Shown: positions 27,458 through 36,927, counted from the first letter of the stretch. The stretch: DNA of 64,000 nt from Psychrobacter sp. P2G3 (GCF_001593285.1 NZ_CP012529.1:2294001-2358000), one strand, 5' to 3'. A program made the numbers and translations. The notes: generated from the letters alone by a model not told the origin.

Positions 27458-28466
27458 AGTACTTTTTAGCTCCAGGATGAATCGGCGCTACCATGCCAGT
27501 ATTGGCAGTCTCTAGACTGATATCAGTGGCCGCTTGGTGTGCTGTTCTTAAACCATCTAAGTTTTCAAATAAAGCCTTGGTCAACTTATAACCGTCAGCT
27601 TCAGATAAATCCGAGCGTACTAATAAGGCATTCATAATCGCTGCAGTTGGAATGGCTGTATCATTACCATAAGTGCCTGCAGGAATCTCGAAAGTTTTAA
27701 AGTAAGGTTTGGTTGCAATGATTTCATTAAGCTTGTCTTGATTGATGGTTATCAGCTGCAAAACTAAGCCCTGCTCTAACTCCATCAATGACGAGTTTGG
27801 TAGACCACTACTAAAGAATGCCGCTTCGATTTTACCCGCTTTCATGCCATCTGCTGCTTCAGCAAAGCCTAGATAATCTACTTCAACATCATCATAAGTA
27901 ATGCCAAACCCTTCTAATAACGTTCTAGCATTAACTTCAGTTCCAGAGCCTTGATCGCCTACTGCAATACGCTTACCGCGCAAATCTTCAATATTTTTGA
28001 TACCAGATTTTTTGGTAGTGACAACTTGCACCACGTTAGGATATAACACAGCAATCTGTTGAATGTTGGCTATTGGCTGATCAAAGTTGTTTTTACCTTC
28101 AACGGCATCAGTGACGACATCACTAAGCGCCAGTACCATATCGACCTTGCCTTGGGTCAGTAGATTGACGTTTTCTACCGAAGCGCCTGTCGTTTGTGTC
28201 TTTGAGTTAACCCCAAATGTCTTGGCATAAATCTCTGATAGCGATGTACCAATGATATTATAAGGGCCTGACGCGCCCCCTGTCGCTATGGTGACAAACT
28301 TAGTCTCAAGCTTATCATCAGCAGCTGGGGCAGCCGTTTCTGACTCGCCAGTGACCGCTGAATCATCAACGCTCGCCGTTTCATTTTCTGTTTTTGAGCA
28401 CGCAGTGAATGCTAAACTAGACGCAATCATTGCTATGATTAGAGACGTTTTACTGGTCAATTTCAT
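27435..28466 (-). CDS. TAXI-family TRAP solute-binding lipoprotein
   Basis: The 343-residue product has a signal peptide with a lipobox-like AFTAC (Cys at about residue 23), then an Asp/Glu-rich linker. The TAXI fold shows FVTIATGGASGPYNIIG, GASVENVNLLTQGKVDMVLA, RGKRIAVGDQGSGTE and IHPGAKKYYDE. It would capture an organic anion in the periplasm for the permease. Members are often linked to glutamate or dicarboxylate uptake; the ligand cannot be told from sequence. It is the first gene of the three-gene operon. Confidence 0.93.
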   Translation of the reverse strand: MKLTSKTSLIIAMIASSLAFTACSKTENETASVDDSAVTGESETAAPAADDKLETKFVTIATGGASGPYNIIGTSLSEIYAKTFGVNSKTQTTGASVENVNLLTQGKVDMVLALSDVVTDAVEGKNNFDQPIANIQQIAVLYPNVVQVVTTKKSGIKNIEDLRGKRIAVGDQGSGTEVNARTLLEGFGITYDDVEVDYLGFAEAADGMKAGKIEAAFFSSGLPNSSLMELEQGLVLQLITINQDKLNEIIATKPYFKTFEIPAGTYGNDTAIPTAAIMNALLVRSDLSEADGYKLTKALFENLDGLRTAHQAATDISLETANTGMVAPIHPGAKKYYDEQAAK

Positions 28467-28679
28467 TGGTTTCTTCCTTGATGGTTAAGACTATCTTCGG
28501 TTATAAGTTAATTTAATTTATCAATAGCCTAGTAAGCATACCGCAACTCACTTCAAATACAAATTATATCTAACGACTTTTTCGTGTTATACCTATAAGC
28601 CTCTCATTAATAGTGATTTATTTTTGAAAAAATATAACCTATGCTGACGACAATCATAACGACATGGAAGCCAATTAAG

Positions 28680-29612
28680 ATGAGCACAGTAAAAGATAGT
28701 CAAATCGCAAATGAAAAGCCTTTAAACGATAGCACCTCCACAACTATTCGCAAATCAGCTGATATCGCTATTATCGGTGGTAGCGGTCTGTATCAAATGC
28801 AGGCTTTAACCAATAAGCGCAGCGTTAAAGTTGAGACACCCTATGGAGATCCATCCGATGATATTGTACTCGGTGAACTTGATGGCGTAACGGTTGCATT
28901 CTTAACGCGACATGGTCAAGGGCACAGATTGACCCCATCTGAAGTGCCTTATCGTGCCAATATCTATGCATTAAAAACCTTAGGCGTCAGCTATATCGTC
29001 TCAGTCTCAGCAGTTGGCTCATTGCAAGAGTCGCTGAAGCCATTAGATATGGTCATTCCTGATCAAATGATTGATATGACTAAGCAGAGAGTAAACTCGT
29101 TCTTTGGAGATGGTGCGGTCGCCCATGTGTCAATGGCTGACCCTTTATGCCCTGAAGTAGCAGACATCTTAATGCGAGCTTATGATAAAGCCAATATTAC
29201 GGATGGACAGTGCCACCCTAAAGCAACCTACGTGTGTATCGAAGGGCCGCAGTTTTCGACTCGCGCAGAATCACACTGGTATCGACAGATGCAAGCGGAC
29301 ATCATCGGCATGACCAATATGCCAGAAGCGAAGCTGGCACGTGAAGCAAGTATCGCCTATGCCACCTTGGCGCTAGTGACCGACTTTGATAGCTGGCATC
29401 CTACTGAGGAAGCCGTCAGTGCCGATTATGCTATGAAAAATCTAATGAAAAATGCGGATAACGCGCAACAAGTGATTAAGCAAGCGGTCACTTTACTTGC
29501 CGCCGAAAAGCCTAAATCAATCGCTCATACTGCGCTAGCTCAAGCGTTAGTCACCCCTATTGAAGCGATGGATGAACAAACCAAAACTAGACTTGCAGCG
29601 TTACTTCCTTAG
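28680..29612 (+). CDS. mtnP: S-methyl-5'-thioadenosine phosphorylase-family enzyme
   Basis: The 310-residue product has IAIIGGSGLY, RHGQGHRLTPSEVPYRANIYAL and YVCIEGPQFSTRAES. It also has GMTNMPEAKLAREA and TDFDSWH, where the two Asp favour a 6-aminopurine base. It cleaves 5'-modified 5'-deoxyadenosines with phosphate. ATG 28680 is chosen (GGAAG upstream); the frame runs to ATG 28641. The first 35 residues are a low-complexity leader not needed for the fold. It converges on an arsenosugar gene cluster, so besides methionine salvage it may deadenylate an arsenosugar precursor. Confidence 0.88.
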   Translation: MSTVKDSQIANEKPLNDSTSTTIRKSADIAIIGGSGLYQMQALTNKRSVKVETPYGDPSDDIVLGELDGVTVAFLTRHGQGHRLTPSEVPYRANIYALKTLGVSYIVSVSAVGSLQESLKPLDMVIPDQMIDMTKQRVNSFFGDGAVAHVSMADPLCPEVADILMRAYDKANITDGQCHPKATYVCIEGPQFSTRAESHWYRQMQADIIGMTNMPEAKLAREASIAYATLALVTDFDSWHPTEEAVSADYAMKNLMKNADNAQQVIKQAVTLLAAEKPKSIAHTALAQALVTPIEAMDEQTKTRLAALLP

Positions 29613-29633
29613 ATGTTGAAATATGCATTCAAT

Positions 29634-29668
29634 AAAAGAGGCCATCAAATCATTTGATGGCCTCTTTC
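29634..29668. terminator. bidirectional terminator
   Basis: The stem AAAGAGGCCATCAAAT with ATTTGATGGCCTCTTT forms a long hairpin between the convergent phosphorylase and arsM genes. Confidence 0.88.
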
Positions 29669-29725
29669 ATGTTTAATAGACTATTTTTTAACAAATAGTT
29701 TTTTTAAATCATACGAATCTTATTT

Positions 29726-30793
29726 TTAACAACAGCTGCCTGAATCAACAGACGTCCCAGCATTTGAGCTAGACATTATGTTCGCTTGATTACCAAATGG
29801 CAGGATGTCACCACAGCCTGCAAAAATACCGTAGTGGCGACTATCATCTCCAATAAAGTCAAAATGCTTAGCAAATCGTGATTCTTTTAGCATGCGAAAA
29901 GTATTACCGCAGACGGGGAAAACGCGACCTGTCTCAATCGCATGATGCTTATCTAAATCAAAACAATGCGTTAGCTGGTCAATGGTTCCGTGATAAACGA
30001 CTGCTTGACCGTGGTCTTCACAAGCATCTTCAAGCGTGGCGATTTTAAACAATCGATAAGTAGCGGAAAAAAACTGAATATCACCAATCTTAGCAGCAAG
30101 TAGCGGATCAGTGATTTCAAGCGGACGATCTTCAACCAAACGTGGGTCTAAAAAATCAGCATTTCGCGCTAGACGCTCAAAATCCTTCCAGTATAATGCA
30201 CCGCTCAAACACTCTCCATAGAGGATAGGATCATTAATTAAGTGCTGCGGGATACGGCGGTCTGCATAGACATCAGAGAAGTAAAACTCACCGCCCGGCT
30301 TAAGCAAACGCTGCACACTGGCCATCACCGCGGCTTTATCAGGTGATAGGTTAATGACACAATTTGAGACAATGATATCGAAACTATTAGGGTCTAAATT
30401 TAGCTCATCTAGCTTTTCGATATAACCTTTTAAAAAAGTCACATTGTCGTAGCCGAATTTATCGATATGATAGTCTTGATACTGGTTAGCAATAGCCAAT
30501 TGCTCATCCGTCATATCAACACCGACCACATGACCTGTCTTGCCAACTAATTGTGCGAGCGCATAAACATCACGGCCTGATCCACATCCCAAATCTAGGA
30601 TACGGCAACCTTTAAGTAGCGCTGGGCATACCAATCCACACCCGTAGTAGCGACTTAAAACTTCATCATGAATATTGGCTAACAAAGGCTTTAACCAACT
30701 TGGCATATTGCTAACATCACAGCATGCTGACGTTTTTAAGTCCTCGGTGCTTTGTAGCTGCTTGCCATAATAATCTTGAACGACCTCATGCAT
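29726..30793 (-). CDS. arsM: arsenite S-adenosylmethyltransferase
   Basis: The 355-residue product has a SAM-binding core (RILDLGCGSGRDVYALAQLVG, near residue 66). Typical ArsM cysteines lie at SACCDVSN (about residue 24), SNCVINLSPDK and the C-terminal half (VCGNTFRM, FAGCGDI). It ends SGSCC, a Cys pair common in ArsM. It methylates trivalent arsenic to dimethylarsenite. Here it is last in a run with arsS and two TIGR0428x genes, so it probably supplies dimethylarsenite for arsenosugar synthesis. AAGGAAG precedes the start. Confidence 0.93.
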   Translation of the reverse strand: MHEVVQDYYGKQLQSTEDLKTSACCDVSNMPSWLKPLLANIHDEVLSRYYGCGLVCPALLKGCRILDLGCGSGRDVYALAQLVGKTGHVVGVDMTDEQLAIANQYQDYHIDKFGYDNVTFLKGYIEKLDELNLDPNSFDIIVSNCVINLSPDKAAVMASVQRLLKPGGEFYFSDVYADRRIPQHLINDPILYGECLSGALYWKDFERLARNADFLDPRLVEDRPLEITDPLLAAKIGDIQFFSATYRLFKIATLEDACEDHGQAVVYHGTIDQLTHCFDLDKHHAIETGRVFPVCGNTFRMLKESRFAKHFDFIGDDSRHYGIFAGCGDILPFGNQANIMSSSNAGTSVDSGSCC

Positions 30794-30894
30794 AATAACT
30801 TCCTTGTTAATAATAAAACAGCTTAAGCAATCTTATAAATGTCATTCTAAAAGTAATAAAAATTAGTCACATTTAGAGGACAAGCCAATCAACA

Positions 30895-31527
30895 TCATAT
30901 TTTTTCAAGCCAGCCTACGGGCAGGTATTTTAAATCTGCAGGCTCATCAATATCATGTAATGGATTTAGTAATATCAGCGACCAATCCAATGCTTTAATA
31001 CGCTGTCGAGTCACCGCTGCTACGCTGGCAGTACTCCACTCGATATCCGAGAATAAATCAGCATGAATTTGCTTAAATCCTAAGAGCACATAACCGCCAT
31101 CCGAGGCTGGAATCATTACGGCATCAGACTGCTCTAGTTGCTGCGCTGCACCTTGGATACGTGTTTCGGTCAGACTGGGACAATCAGTACCAATTAATAA
31201 AACCTGTTCAAATTTACTCAAAGCTTGCTGGCTGGCAGTTAACATACGCAACCCTAAGTCACCATCTGCTTGCGCTGACCACTGTAATGACTCGGGTAAA
31301 TTAAGCATCTGCCAACATGGGTCATTTGGTGCTGGACTAACGCACAGCTCAACGCTAAACCCAGTTGCTACTGCCTGCTCAACACTATGCGATAACAGCT
31401 GGCGTGCCATACTGGTAGAGCCTTCGATACCGAGTGCGGGTTGCAGACGAGTTTTTGCCATGTCACGTGCGGGAAACTTGGCAAAGATAATGATGAGCGT
31501 GTCTGTTGGCATAGGATACTTTGGCAT
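30895..31527 (-). CDS. TIGR04282-family arsenosugar-cluster glycosyltransferase
   Basis: The 210-residue product is a DUF2064 nucleotide-sugar-transferase-like protein: LIIIFAKFPARDMAKTRL at the start, LIGTDCPSLTETRIQGA (DxD-like metal site), DAVMIPASDGGYVLLGF, and WSTASV near the end. TIGR04282 genes co-occur with arsS. The frame extends upstream to ATG 31566, inside a palindromic repeat, so ATG 31527 (or ATG 31512) is preferred; neither has a clear ribosome binding site. It follows the TIGR04283 gene with the repeat in between. Confidence 0.85.
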   Translation of the reverse strand: MPKYPMPTDTLIIIFAKFPARDMAKTRLQPALGIEGSTSMARQLLSHSVEQAVATGFSVELCVSPAPNDPCWQMLNLPESLQWSAQADGDLGLRMLTASQQALSKFEQVLLIGTDCPSLTETRIQGAAQQLEQSDAVMIPASDGGYVLLGFKQIHADLFSDIEWSTASVAAVTRQRIKALDWSLILLNPLHDIDEPADLKYLPVGWLEKI

Positions 31528-31546
31528 ATAATATTTAAATTTATTT

Positions 31547-31612
31547 GTAGGGTGCGCCGCGTGCACCGATAGAAAGTTGTTGTTCTAAATTGGTGCGCAT
31601 GGCACACCCTAC
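31547..31612. repeat. REP-like palindrome (GTAGGGTG...CACCCTAC)
   Basis: Arms GTAGGGTGCGCCGCGTGCACC and its near complement (17 of 21 positions pair) enclose 24 bases. It is GC-richer than its surroundings. It lies between the two glycosyltransferase-family genes and may trim or stabilise the operon message. Confidence 0.7.
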
Positions 31613-31643
31613 GCTTGCTGCTTAATGGTCTTTAAGTTAATAA

Positions 31644-32402
31644 CTAATTTTTATAGTAACGCTGTTTGATATTATCAGCAGATACACCGCACCAATAATC
31701 AAAGCGCAACCGCCACATCAGTAATATCGTGCGCCAAGTGCCATACTGTTGCCAGCGCCGTGGTGAAGTTATCACCTTACTATTTAGACAAGCTGGCTTA
31801 CCGATAGCTTTAAGACGTTTGCAAAGCTCAATATCTTCCATCAACGGCTGGTCAGGGTAACCGCCTAGCTGCTCAAAAAGTTCTCGCTCAACAAATATTG
31901 CTTGGTCACCTGTAGCAATCCCACTCAATCTCGAACGCCAATTCATCATTTGACTGACTACCTTGAGCATCCACTCAGAACTGTCCAAATGTACATCGAA
32001 ACGCCCCCACTCTGCTCGCATGACTGCCGATTTAATATCGGTGATAGCGTGGTTCGGCAACTGCGTATCAGCATGCAAAAATAGTAATATGTTACCTGTT
32101 GCTAGGTCAGCACCTGCATTCATCTGGGTAGCACGACCAGCGGCGGACTCTACTACTTGCCAGTCAGCAACTTGCCCGTTACTAGCTGATTGGCTAGCGA
32201 TAACTGAGTGACTGGTATCGATCAACCCTTCAATCAGTTTCTTGGCGACAGCCACTGAGCTATCCGTTGAACCGCCATCGACTAATATGACTTGATGCGG
32301 TAGTGGATTCAGATGGACAATATGACTAATCAATCGCGGCAAATTGTCCGCTTCATTTAATACCGGTATTACGATAGAGATATTAATTGCCACAGCAGTC
32401 AT
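31644..32402 (-). CDS. TIGR04283-family arsenosugar-cluster glycosyltransferase
   Basis: The 252-residue family-2 glycosyltransferase has SIVIPVLNEADNLPRLI, ILVDGGSTDSS, GRATQMNAGA, the metal-binding LFLHADTQLP, and GYPDQPLMEDIELCKRLK with the ED acidic motif. TIGR04283 genes are steady partners of arsS and are expected to transfer a glycosyl group during arsenosugar synthesis. Its start lies 17 bases after the DUF547 stop codon, showing tight operon packing. The sugar donor is unknown. Confidence 0.9.
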   Translation of the reverse strand: MTAVAINISIVIPVLNEADNLPRLISHIVHLNPLPHQVILVDGGSTDSSVAVAKKLIEGLIDTSHSVIASQSASNGQVADWQVVESAAGRATQMNAGADLATGNILLFLHADTQLPNHAITDIKSAVMRAEWGRFDVHLDSSEWMLKVVSQMMNWRSRLSGIATGDQAIFVERELFEQLGGYPDQPLMEDIELCKRLKAIGKPACLNSKVITSPRRWQQYGTWRTILLMWRLRFDYWCGVSADNIKQRYYKN

Positions 32403-32419
32403 GTTTCTTAACGCCCAGT

Positions 32420-33229
32420 TTATTTTTTATTCAAGCGCCAATCATAATCAGTGTAGCTGATTTTAGTCTTGCCACTTTTTAGATCGGCGGCTTGAGATTT
32501 ATTAAGACCCAAAGATGAACTATAACGACCTAAAAAACCCTCTAAGTTATTAGTACCACGCCAATTTGTCGCGAAGTCTTCTTTGTACCATTTAAAAATT
32601 GGTGAGACCTCAAGCGTGCTGCCTTTAAGACGATTACGACTACTATCGGCTAAGAATTTACTGGTCACTTGCTCTAGCTGCTTGTCTAATTTGTTGCCTG
32701 TGAAAGCATCATCCAACAGGGCTGGGCAGCCAATGCTCGCACAATTAACCGCAAAGTGAATACGCGGATCGTTATAACGCTTGGAGCCGCGAATCAGATT
32801 ATGTTCAATATCATCCAGCGAGCGTGTTTTACCCAATAATGGAATAAAATCCTGCTTCCAAGGCGAGCTTAATAATGATCCAATATCTTTAATCGACTTG
32901 ATATTTGGATATTTAGTGAGCACCAACTCTACCGTAGCCGCGTTGTAGACATTAATTAAAAATGCTAATTGCTCATCTTTATTCCAACGATTGAATTCAG
33001 ACTGAGTCACTTTACTAGTGGCACTCAGATAGCTTGACAGCTTACTCTTATCCGCCTGCATACCAGCATAATCCACCACTGACGCCTTACCAGCACTAGT
33101 CATGGTCACATGTTTGTCTAGCAACGCATCCCAACTGCTGTGATTAAAGTCAGCATAGGCCACTGCGCTTGATAACAAGATAGTGGTAGCAATAGCCATC
33201 TTGACTATTAAGTTATTGAATAACGACAT
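32420..33229 (-). CDS. secreted DUF547 protein of the arsenosugar operon
   Basis: The 269-residue product has a signal peptide (about residues 1-26, cleaved near AVAYA-DFNHS). The DUF547 core shows AFLINVYNAATVELVL, SLDDIEHNLIRGSKRYNDPRIHFAVNCASIGCP and FKWYKEDF. DUF547 has been likened to transglutaminase/papain-like folds, and the conserved His and Cys (IHFAVNCASIGC) fit such a site, but no reaction is proven. DUF547 genes often accompany arsS. GGAG precedes the start. It is 78 bases downstream of arsS. Confidence 0.87.
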   Translation of the reverse strand: MSLFNNLIVKMAIATTILLSSAVAYADFNHSSWDALLDKHVTMTSAGKASVVDYAGMQADKSKLSSYLSATSKVTQSEFNRWNKDEQLAFLINVYNAATVELVLTKYPNIKSIKDIGSLLSSPWKQDFIPLLGKTRSLDDIEHNLIRGSKRYNDPRIHFAVNCASIGCPALLDDAFTGNKLDKQLEQVTSKFLADSSRNRLKGSTLEVSPIFKWYKEDFATNWRGTNNLEGFLGRYSSSLGLNKSQAADLKSGKTKISYTDYDWRLNKK

Positions 33230-33307
33230 CGTATTAACTCCGTTGAAATTGATAAGTGTTTACCTATGCTAATTTTATGTACTTTAATTTTGTGGACTAT
33301 AACAAAG

Positions 33308-34288
33308 CTAAATAGCTGACTCTTCTAAAATTCCACCGCAGCTGCTGCCTTGTCCTGCCGTACAACCATAACAGTGATCTGCAATGGCAATATCATCACC
33401 AGCAGGATTCTGCATTAATAAATCTCGTAGATGCCGACGGGATTTGTTTGGTACCGGAATCTTTAGCTGCTGATTAAAATCGCAATCAAACAACTCTCCT
33501 AACCAATTGACACTAATGGTCGAGCGGCACATAACTTCGGTTAAGTTAGCAGCCACATAATTGGCTTTGAGCAGATCCATATAGGGATGGAATTCGTTTT
33601 TAGCTAATAGCACCGCACCAAAGCGCTGAATAGGCATATTGGTTAAGGCAAACAGCTGATTAAACTCAATATCGAAGTGCGCTTTCAACTCGTGCTTATA
33701 GTCAGCTTCCAGCTGTTGCTGATTGGGTGGTAGCGTTGCACCTTGCGGGTTATAAACAAGATTCAACGTTAAATTAGAGCCAGCTTTATTATCGCTCTTT
33801 CCATAACCCAGGGCGTTAAGCTTATGCAATCCTAAAATACTGTCATCAAAAGCCCCTTTACCGCGCTGCTTGTCTACATTTTCTAACGAGTAACAAGGCA
33901 GCGAGGCGACGACTTCAACCTCATTATCCGCTAAAAACTGCGCCATATCTTCATAACCTTCTTCCATCAGAATCGTCAAATTACAGCGATCAATCACTTT
34001 TACACCCAAAGCTCGTGCTGCTTTGACCAAGTGCTTAAAGTCTTCGTGCATCTCAGGCGCGCCACCGGTCAAATCTAGCGTATCGATATTTTGTGCTTGG
34101 AGGACTTGTGGAATCAGATCAACTAGCTCACGTGACATCATCTCCGTACGGTACGGACTGGCTGCGACATGACAATGCACACAGGACATGTTGCATAAGT
34201 AGCCCATATTAACTTGCAGGACTTTGAGCTTCTGTCTTTTAATATTAGGAAAATCAGTATCTTCGAATAGTTCAATGGTAGATTTCAT
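33308..34288 (-). CDS. arsS: arsenosugar biosynthesis radical SAM protein
   Basis: The 326-residue radical-SAM protein has the cluster motif CNMSCVHC (Cys32, 36, 39) and DLTGGAPEMHEDF. The C-terminal half shows VMCRSTISVNWLGELFDCDFNQQL and the hallmark HCYGCTAGQGSSCGG end of TIGR04167. ArsS is reported to join the 5'-deoxyadenosyl group of SAM to dimethylarsenite, giving a dimethylarsinoyl-deoxyadenosine precursor of arsenosugars. It heads the minus-strand run ending in arsM. The upstream 520 bases must hold the operon promoter. Confidence 0.93.
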   Translation of the reverse strand: MKSTIELFEDTDFPNIKRQKLKVLQVNMGYLCNMSCVHCHVAASPYRTEMMSRELVDLIPQVLQAQNIDTLDLTGGAPEMHEDFKHLVKAARALGVKVIDRCNLTILMEEGYEDMAQFLADNEVEVVASLPCYSLENVDKQRGKGAFDDSILGLHKLNALGYGKSDNKAGSNLTLNLVYNPQGATLPPNQQQLEADYKHELKAHFDIEFNQLFALTNMPIQRFGAVLLAKNEFHPYMDLLKANYVAANLTEVMCRSTISVNWLGELFDCDFNQQLKIPVPNKSRRHLRDLLMQNPAGDDIAIADHCYGCTAGQGSSCGGILEESAI

Positions 34289-34811
34289 AATGGTATAGAA
34301 TCCAGTTGTTGGCCCTCTTTAGCGTAAGGAAATATAACTAAAACTTTGACTTAAGCAATATTTATCTTATAAGTGTGCTATCAAAATAAAGTTAATCTAA
34401 TTAATAATACCTTATTTTTCTCTCATATTTTTATTAATATTAACTATTTAACTGGTTATTCCATATCAGCACTAACTTTTATTGGGTGCTACGAGACGTT
34501 CATCGGATATATAAAGACGATATAAATAGCCAAATAATATTGACCGCATCTGGCTTTATAGTTAGATTGGTTGCAGCCATAATTTGTTGAATGATGAATT
34601 TATCCTAAATAAATGTGATAAAACATTGATTTTGTAGCTTATCGATATAATAAAGTGCTATTAAAGACAGGTTATCTAGAATGATATGATTATAATATGC
34701 ACCCTAGAGCGCGTTAAATAATCAAAAAGGATAAGACGGTTATAAGCGTAGACTCCAACACAATACAACAGGCCATACGTTTTAAACCCATAACTATTTA
34801 AGGATTCGCTT
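34289..34811. other. divergent intergenic region, no gene seen
   Basis: This 523-base very AT-rich gap lies between arsS and a lipase-like gene. It must contain the arsenosugar operon promoter. A TTATAAT near 34690 could be a -10 box for the lipase gene but lacks a -35 match, and AAGGA lies 6 bases before that gene. No clear ArsR-type dyad was recognised by eye. Confidence 0.45.
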
Positions 34812-35741
34812 ATGAGTACTTTTGAACAAATTACTTCTTCTGATAATACCCATTATTTGCATCATACATTTTTTGAGCCAACAGACGGCGAGGTTAAGGC
34901 GACCTTGCTAATCGTACACGGCATGGCAGAGCACAGTGGTCGCTATGCAGAATTTGCGCAATTCTTAGCTAACAATGGTATTGCAGTCGCTACTTATGAT
35001 CAGCTCGGTCATGGACGTACCATTAAAGCACCAGATGAGTTGGGGTTTTTCGGTAATGAGCACCCTGCACAATCATTATTAAAAGATGTCATCGTTATGG
35101 CGAATACTTTAAAAAATCGTCATCCTGATGTGCCGCACTTCGTTATGGGTCACTCGATGGGTTCATTTATCGTGCGCACCGTACTTAAGCATCATGCTCA
35201 AGATTTTACTGGAGCCATTCTGATGGGCACCGCAAATGCGAATCCACTAGTAAAAATCCTGCTTCCGTTAAACACGATTCTTGCAAAAACAGCCCCAAAA
35301 AAGCCAAATACCGTATTCGCCGAAATCATGAATAAGGTACTCAATGCTAAGCTTAATGAGCGTATTTCCCCCTCTCCATTTGCATGGTTAAGTGAAGACA
35401 CTGCTAATATTGAAGCATATGAAGCTGACCCACTGACTGGTTTTGACTTTACTAACAATGGTTTTATGACATTGTTTACGTTGATGCAGGCTGGATTGCA
35501 TAAAGGCTGGGCATCTACTATCAACAAGGGCTTTCCGATGCTATTTGTCAGCGGCGAGAACGATCCTATCGGTAATATGGGTCGCGGCATTCGCGATATA
35601 ATCAAAAACTTGCATAAGCAAGGCTTTAGCAATACTGATGCACGCTTATACCCTAACATGCGCCACGAGCCGCTACATGAGCAACACCACACCGTGGTTT
35701 ATCATGATATTTTGCATTGGATACGTCATTTAAGTGCATAA
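34812..35741 (+). CDS. monoacylglycerol lipase-like alpha/beta-hydrolase
   Basis: The 309-residue serine hydrolase of the Hydrolase_4 / lysophospholipase group has LIVHGMAEHSGRY with the oxyanion HGMAEH, YDQLGHGRT, and the nucleophile elbow GHSMGSF (about residue 115). Asp is in SGENDPIGNMG and His in MRHEPLHE near residue 280. This HGMAEHSxRY signature is typical of monoglyceride lipases. No signal peptide is seen. It is transcribed alone between an AT-rich gap and a MITE-like element. Confidence 0.9.
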   Translation: MSTFEQITSSDNTHYLHHTFFEPTDGEVKATLLIVHGMAEHSGRYAEFAQFLANNGIAVATYDQLGHGRTIKAPDELGFFGNEHPAQSLLKDVIVMANTLKNRHPDVPHFVMGHSMGSFIVRTVLKHHAQDFTGAILMGTANANPLVKILLPLNTILAKTAPKKPNTVFAEIMNKVLNAKLNERISPSPFAWLSEDTANIEAYEADPLTGFDFTNNGFMTLFTLMQAGLHKGWASTINKGFPMLFVSGENDPIGNMGRGIRDIIKNLHKQGFSNTDARLYPNMRHEPLHEQHHTVVYHDILHWIRHLSA

Positions 35742-35877
35742 CAGTGGCTGACTCGGTTTGCTAAAACTCGCCAAATTAGCGACAATACGCTAAGCTACTT
35801 TTTTAGTATTAGTTGCCAGTCATATTTAGTTGCAGCTCATATTCAAATATAAAATCTATTTTCAATTACCTTCACCT

Positions 35878-35980
35878 ATACCATCTCAAAAATTAGAGTA
35901 ACGCGGAAAACGAGTGCAAGCCCTACAGCTAGTAGGCTAAACGAGTTTGACAAAGTTAAGCAGGTTTTTAGGTTTGGTAT
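35878..35980 (+). repeat. MITE-like palindromic element, copy B
   Basis: This 103-bp second copy of the element at 1108-1212 has ATACCA....AAAAA at the left, TTTTTAGGTTTGGTAT at the right, and the shared interior GGAAAACGAGTGCAAG and AGTTTGACA. Its right end is 21 bases before the dapD start, in the same orientation to the downstream gene as copy A. Confidence 0.7.
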
Positions 35981-36001
35981 GATCACTTTTTAGGAACTTT
36001 T

Positions 36002-36823
36002 ATGTCATTACAACAGACCATCGAACAAGCATTTGAAAAACGTAACGAATACAGCCCAAGCACTATGCCACAAGACGTACGCGACGCCATTAATGAAGTG
36101 CTTGAAAAGTTAGACAATGGTAGCTTGCGCGTTGCTGAAAAGAAAGATGGCGAATGGGTTGTCAATCAGTGGGCCAAAAAAGCGGTCTTACTATCGTTCC
36201 GCCTCAATGACAACTATGTTATGCCAGCTGGCGAGCATGTGCAGTTCTATGACAAAGTGCCAACTAAGTTTGCTGATTGGACCGAAGCACAGTTTAAAGA
36301 AGCTGGCGTACGTGTCGTACCACCAGCAGTTGCTCGTAAAGGCTCATATATCGCAGCAGGCGCAGTGTTAATGCCATCATATGTCAATATCGGTGCTTAT
36401 GTCGATCAAGGCGCCATGGTAGATACATGGGCGACGGTTGGCTCATGTGCTCAAATTGGTAAAAACGTGCATCTATCAGGTGGCGTGGGTATCGGCGGCG
36501 TACTTGAGCCATTACAAGCCAACCCTACTATTATTGAAGACAATTGCTTCATCGGTGCACGTTCTGAAATCGTTGAAGGCGTAATCGTAGAAGAAGGCGC
36601 AGTTATCTCTATGGGCGTCTATATCGGTCAGTCTACGCGCATTTATGACCGTGAAACGGGTGAGATTCATCGTGGTCGCGTACCAGCAGGCTCAGTTGTC
36701 GTACCAGGCAGCTTGCCTTCTGAAGACGGCACGCATAGCTTATATGCTGCTATCATTGTGAAAAAAGTGGATGCGCAGACACGTGCTAAAACTTCAGTGA
36801 ATGAGCTATTACGCTTAGCATAA
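36002..36823 (+). CDS. dapD: tetrahydrodipicolinate N-succinyltransferase
   Basis: The 273-residue product has the hexapeptide-repeat left-handed beta-helix in the middle: [40 protein letters not shown], then a segment with [16 protein letters not shown]. The N-terminal helical domain ([17 protein letters not shown]) and length match DapD. It succinylates tetrahydrodipicolinate using succinyl-CoA in lysine and diaminopimelate synthesis. AGGA precedes the start. No other dap gene is adjacent; a strong terminator follows. Confidence 0.97.
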   Translation: MSLQQTIEQAFEKRNEYSPSTMPQDVRDAINEVLEKLDNGSLRVAEKKDGEWVVNQWAKKAVLLSFRLNDNYVMPAGEHVQFYDKVPTKFADWTEAQFKEAGVRVVPPAVARKGSYIAAGAVLMPSYVNIGAYVDQGAMVDTWATVGSCAQIGKNVHLSGGVGIGGVLEPLQANPTIIEDNCFIGARSEIVEGVIVEEGAVISMGVYIGQSTRIYDRETGEIHRGRVPAGSVVVPGSLPSEDGTHSLYAAIIVKKVDAQTRAKTSVNELLRLA

Positions 36824-36896
36824 ACGAATCACCTTTAAATAACTTTTATATCATTTCAGCTGTTATTTAATTGTGAGCGTTGTACTCAGTTTAATG

Positions 36897-36927
36897 AAAA
36901 GCCGACTTGTCCTAAGTCGGCTTTTTT
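36897..36927 (+). terminator. intrinsic terminator after dapD
   Basis: The stem AAAGCCGACTT / AAGTCGGCTTT has a short loop and a T tail, 74 bases after the dapD stop codon. Confidence 0.88.

Noticed and set aside
31528..31566. N-terminal extension of the TIGR04282 gene
   Set aside because: Its first codons lie inside a palindromic repeat and add nothing to the family fold.
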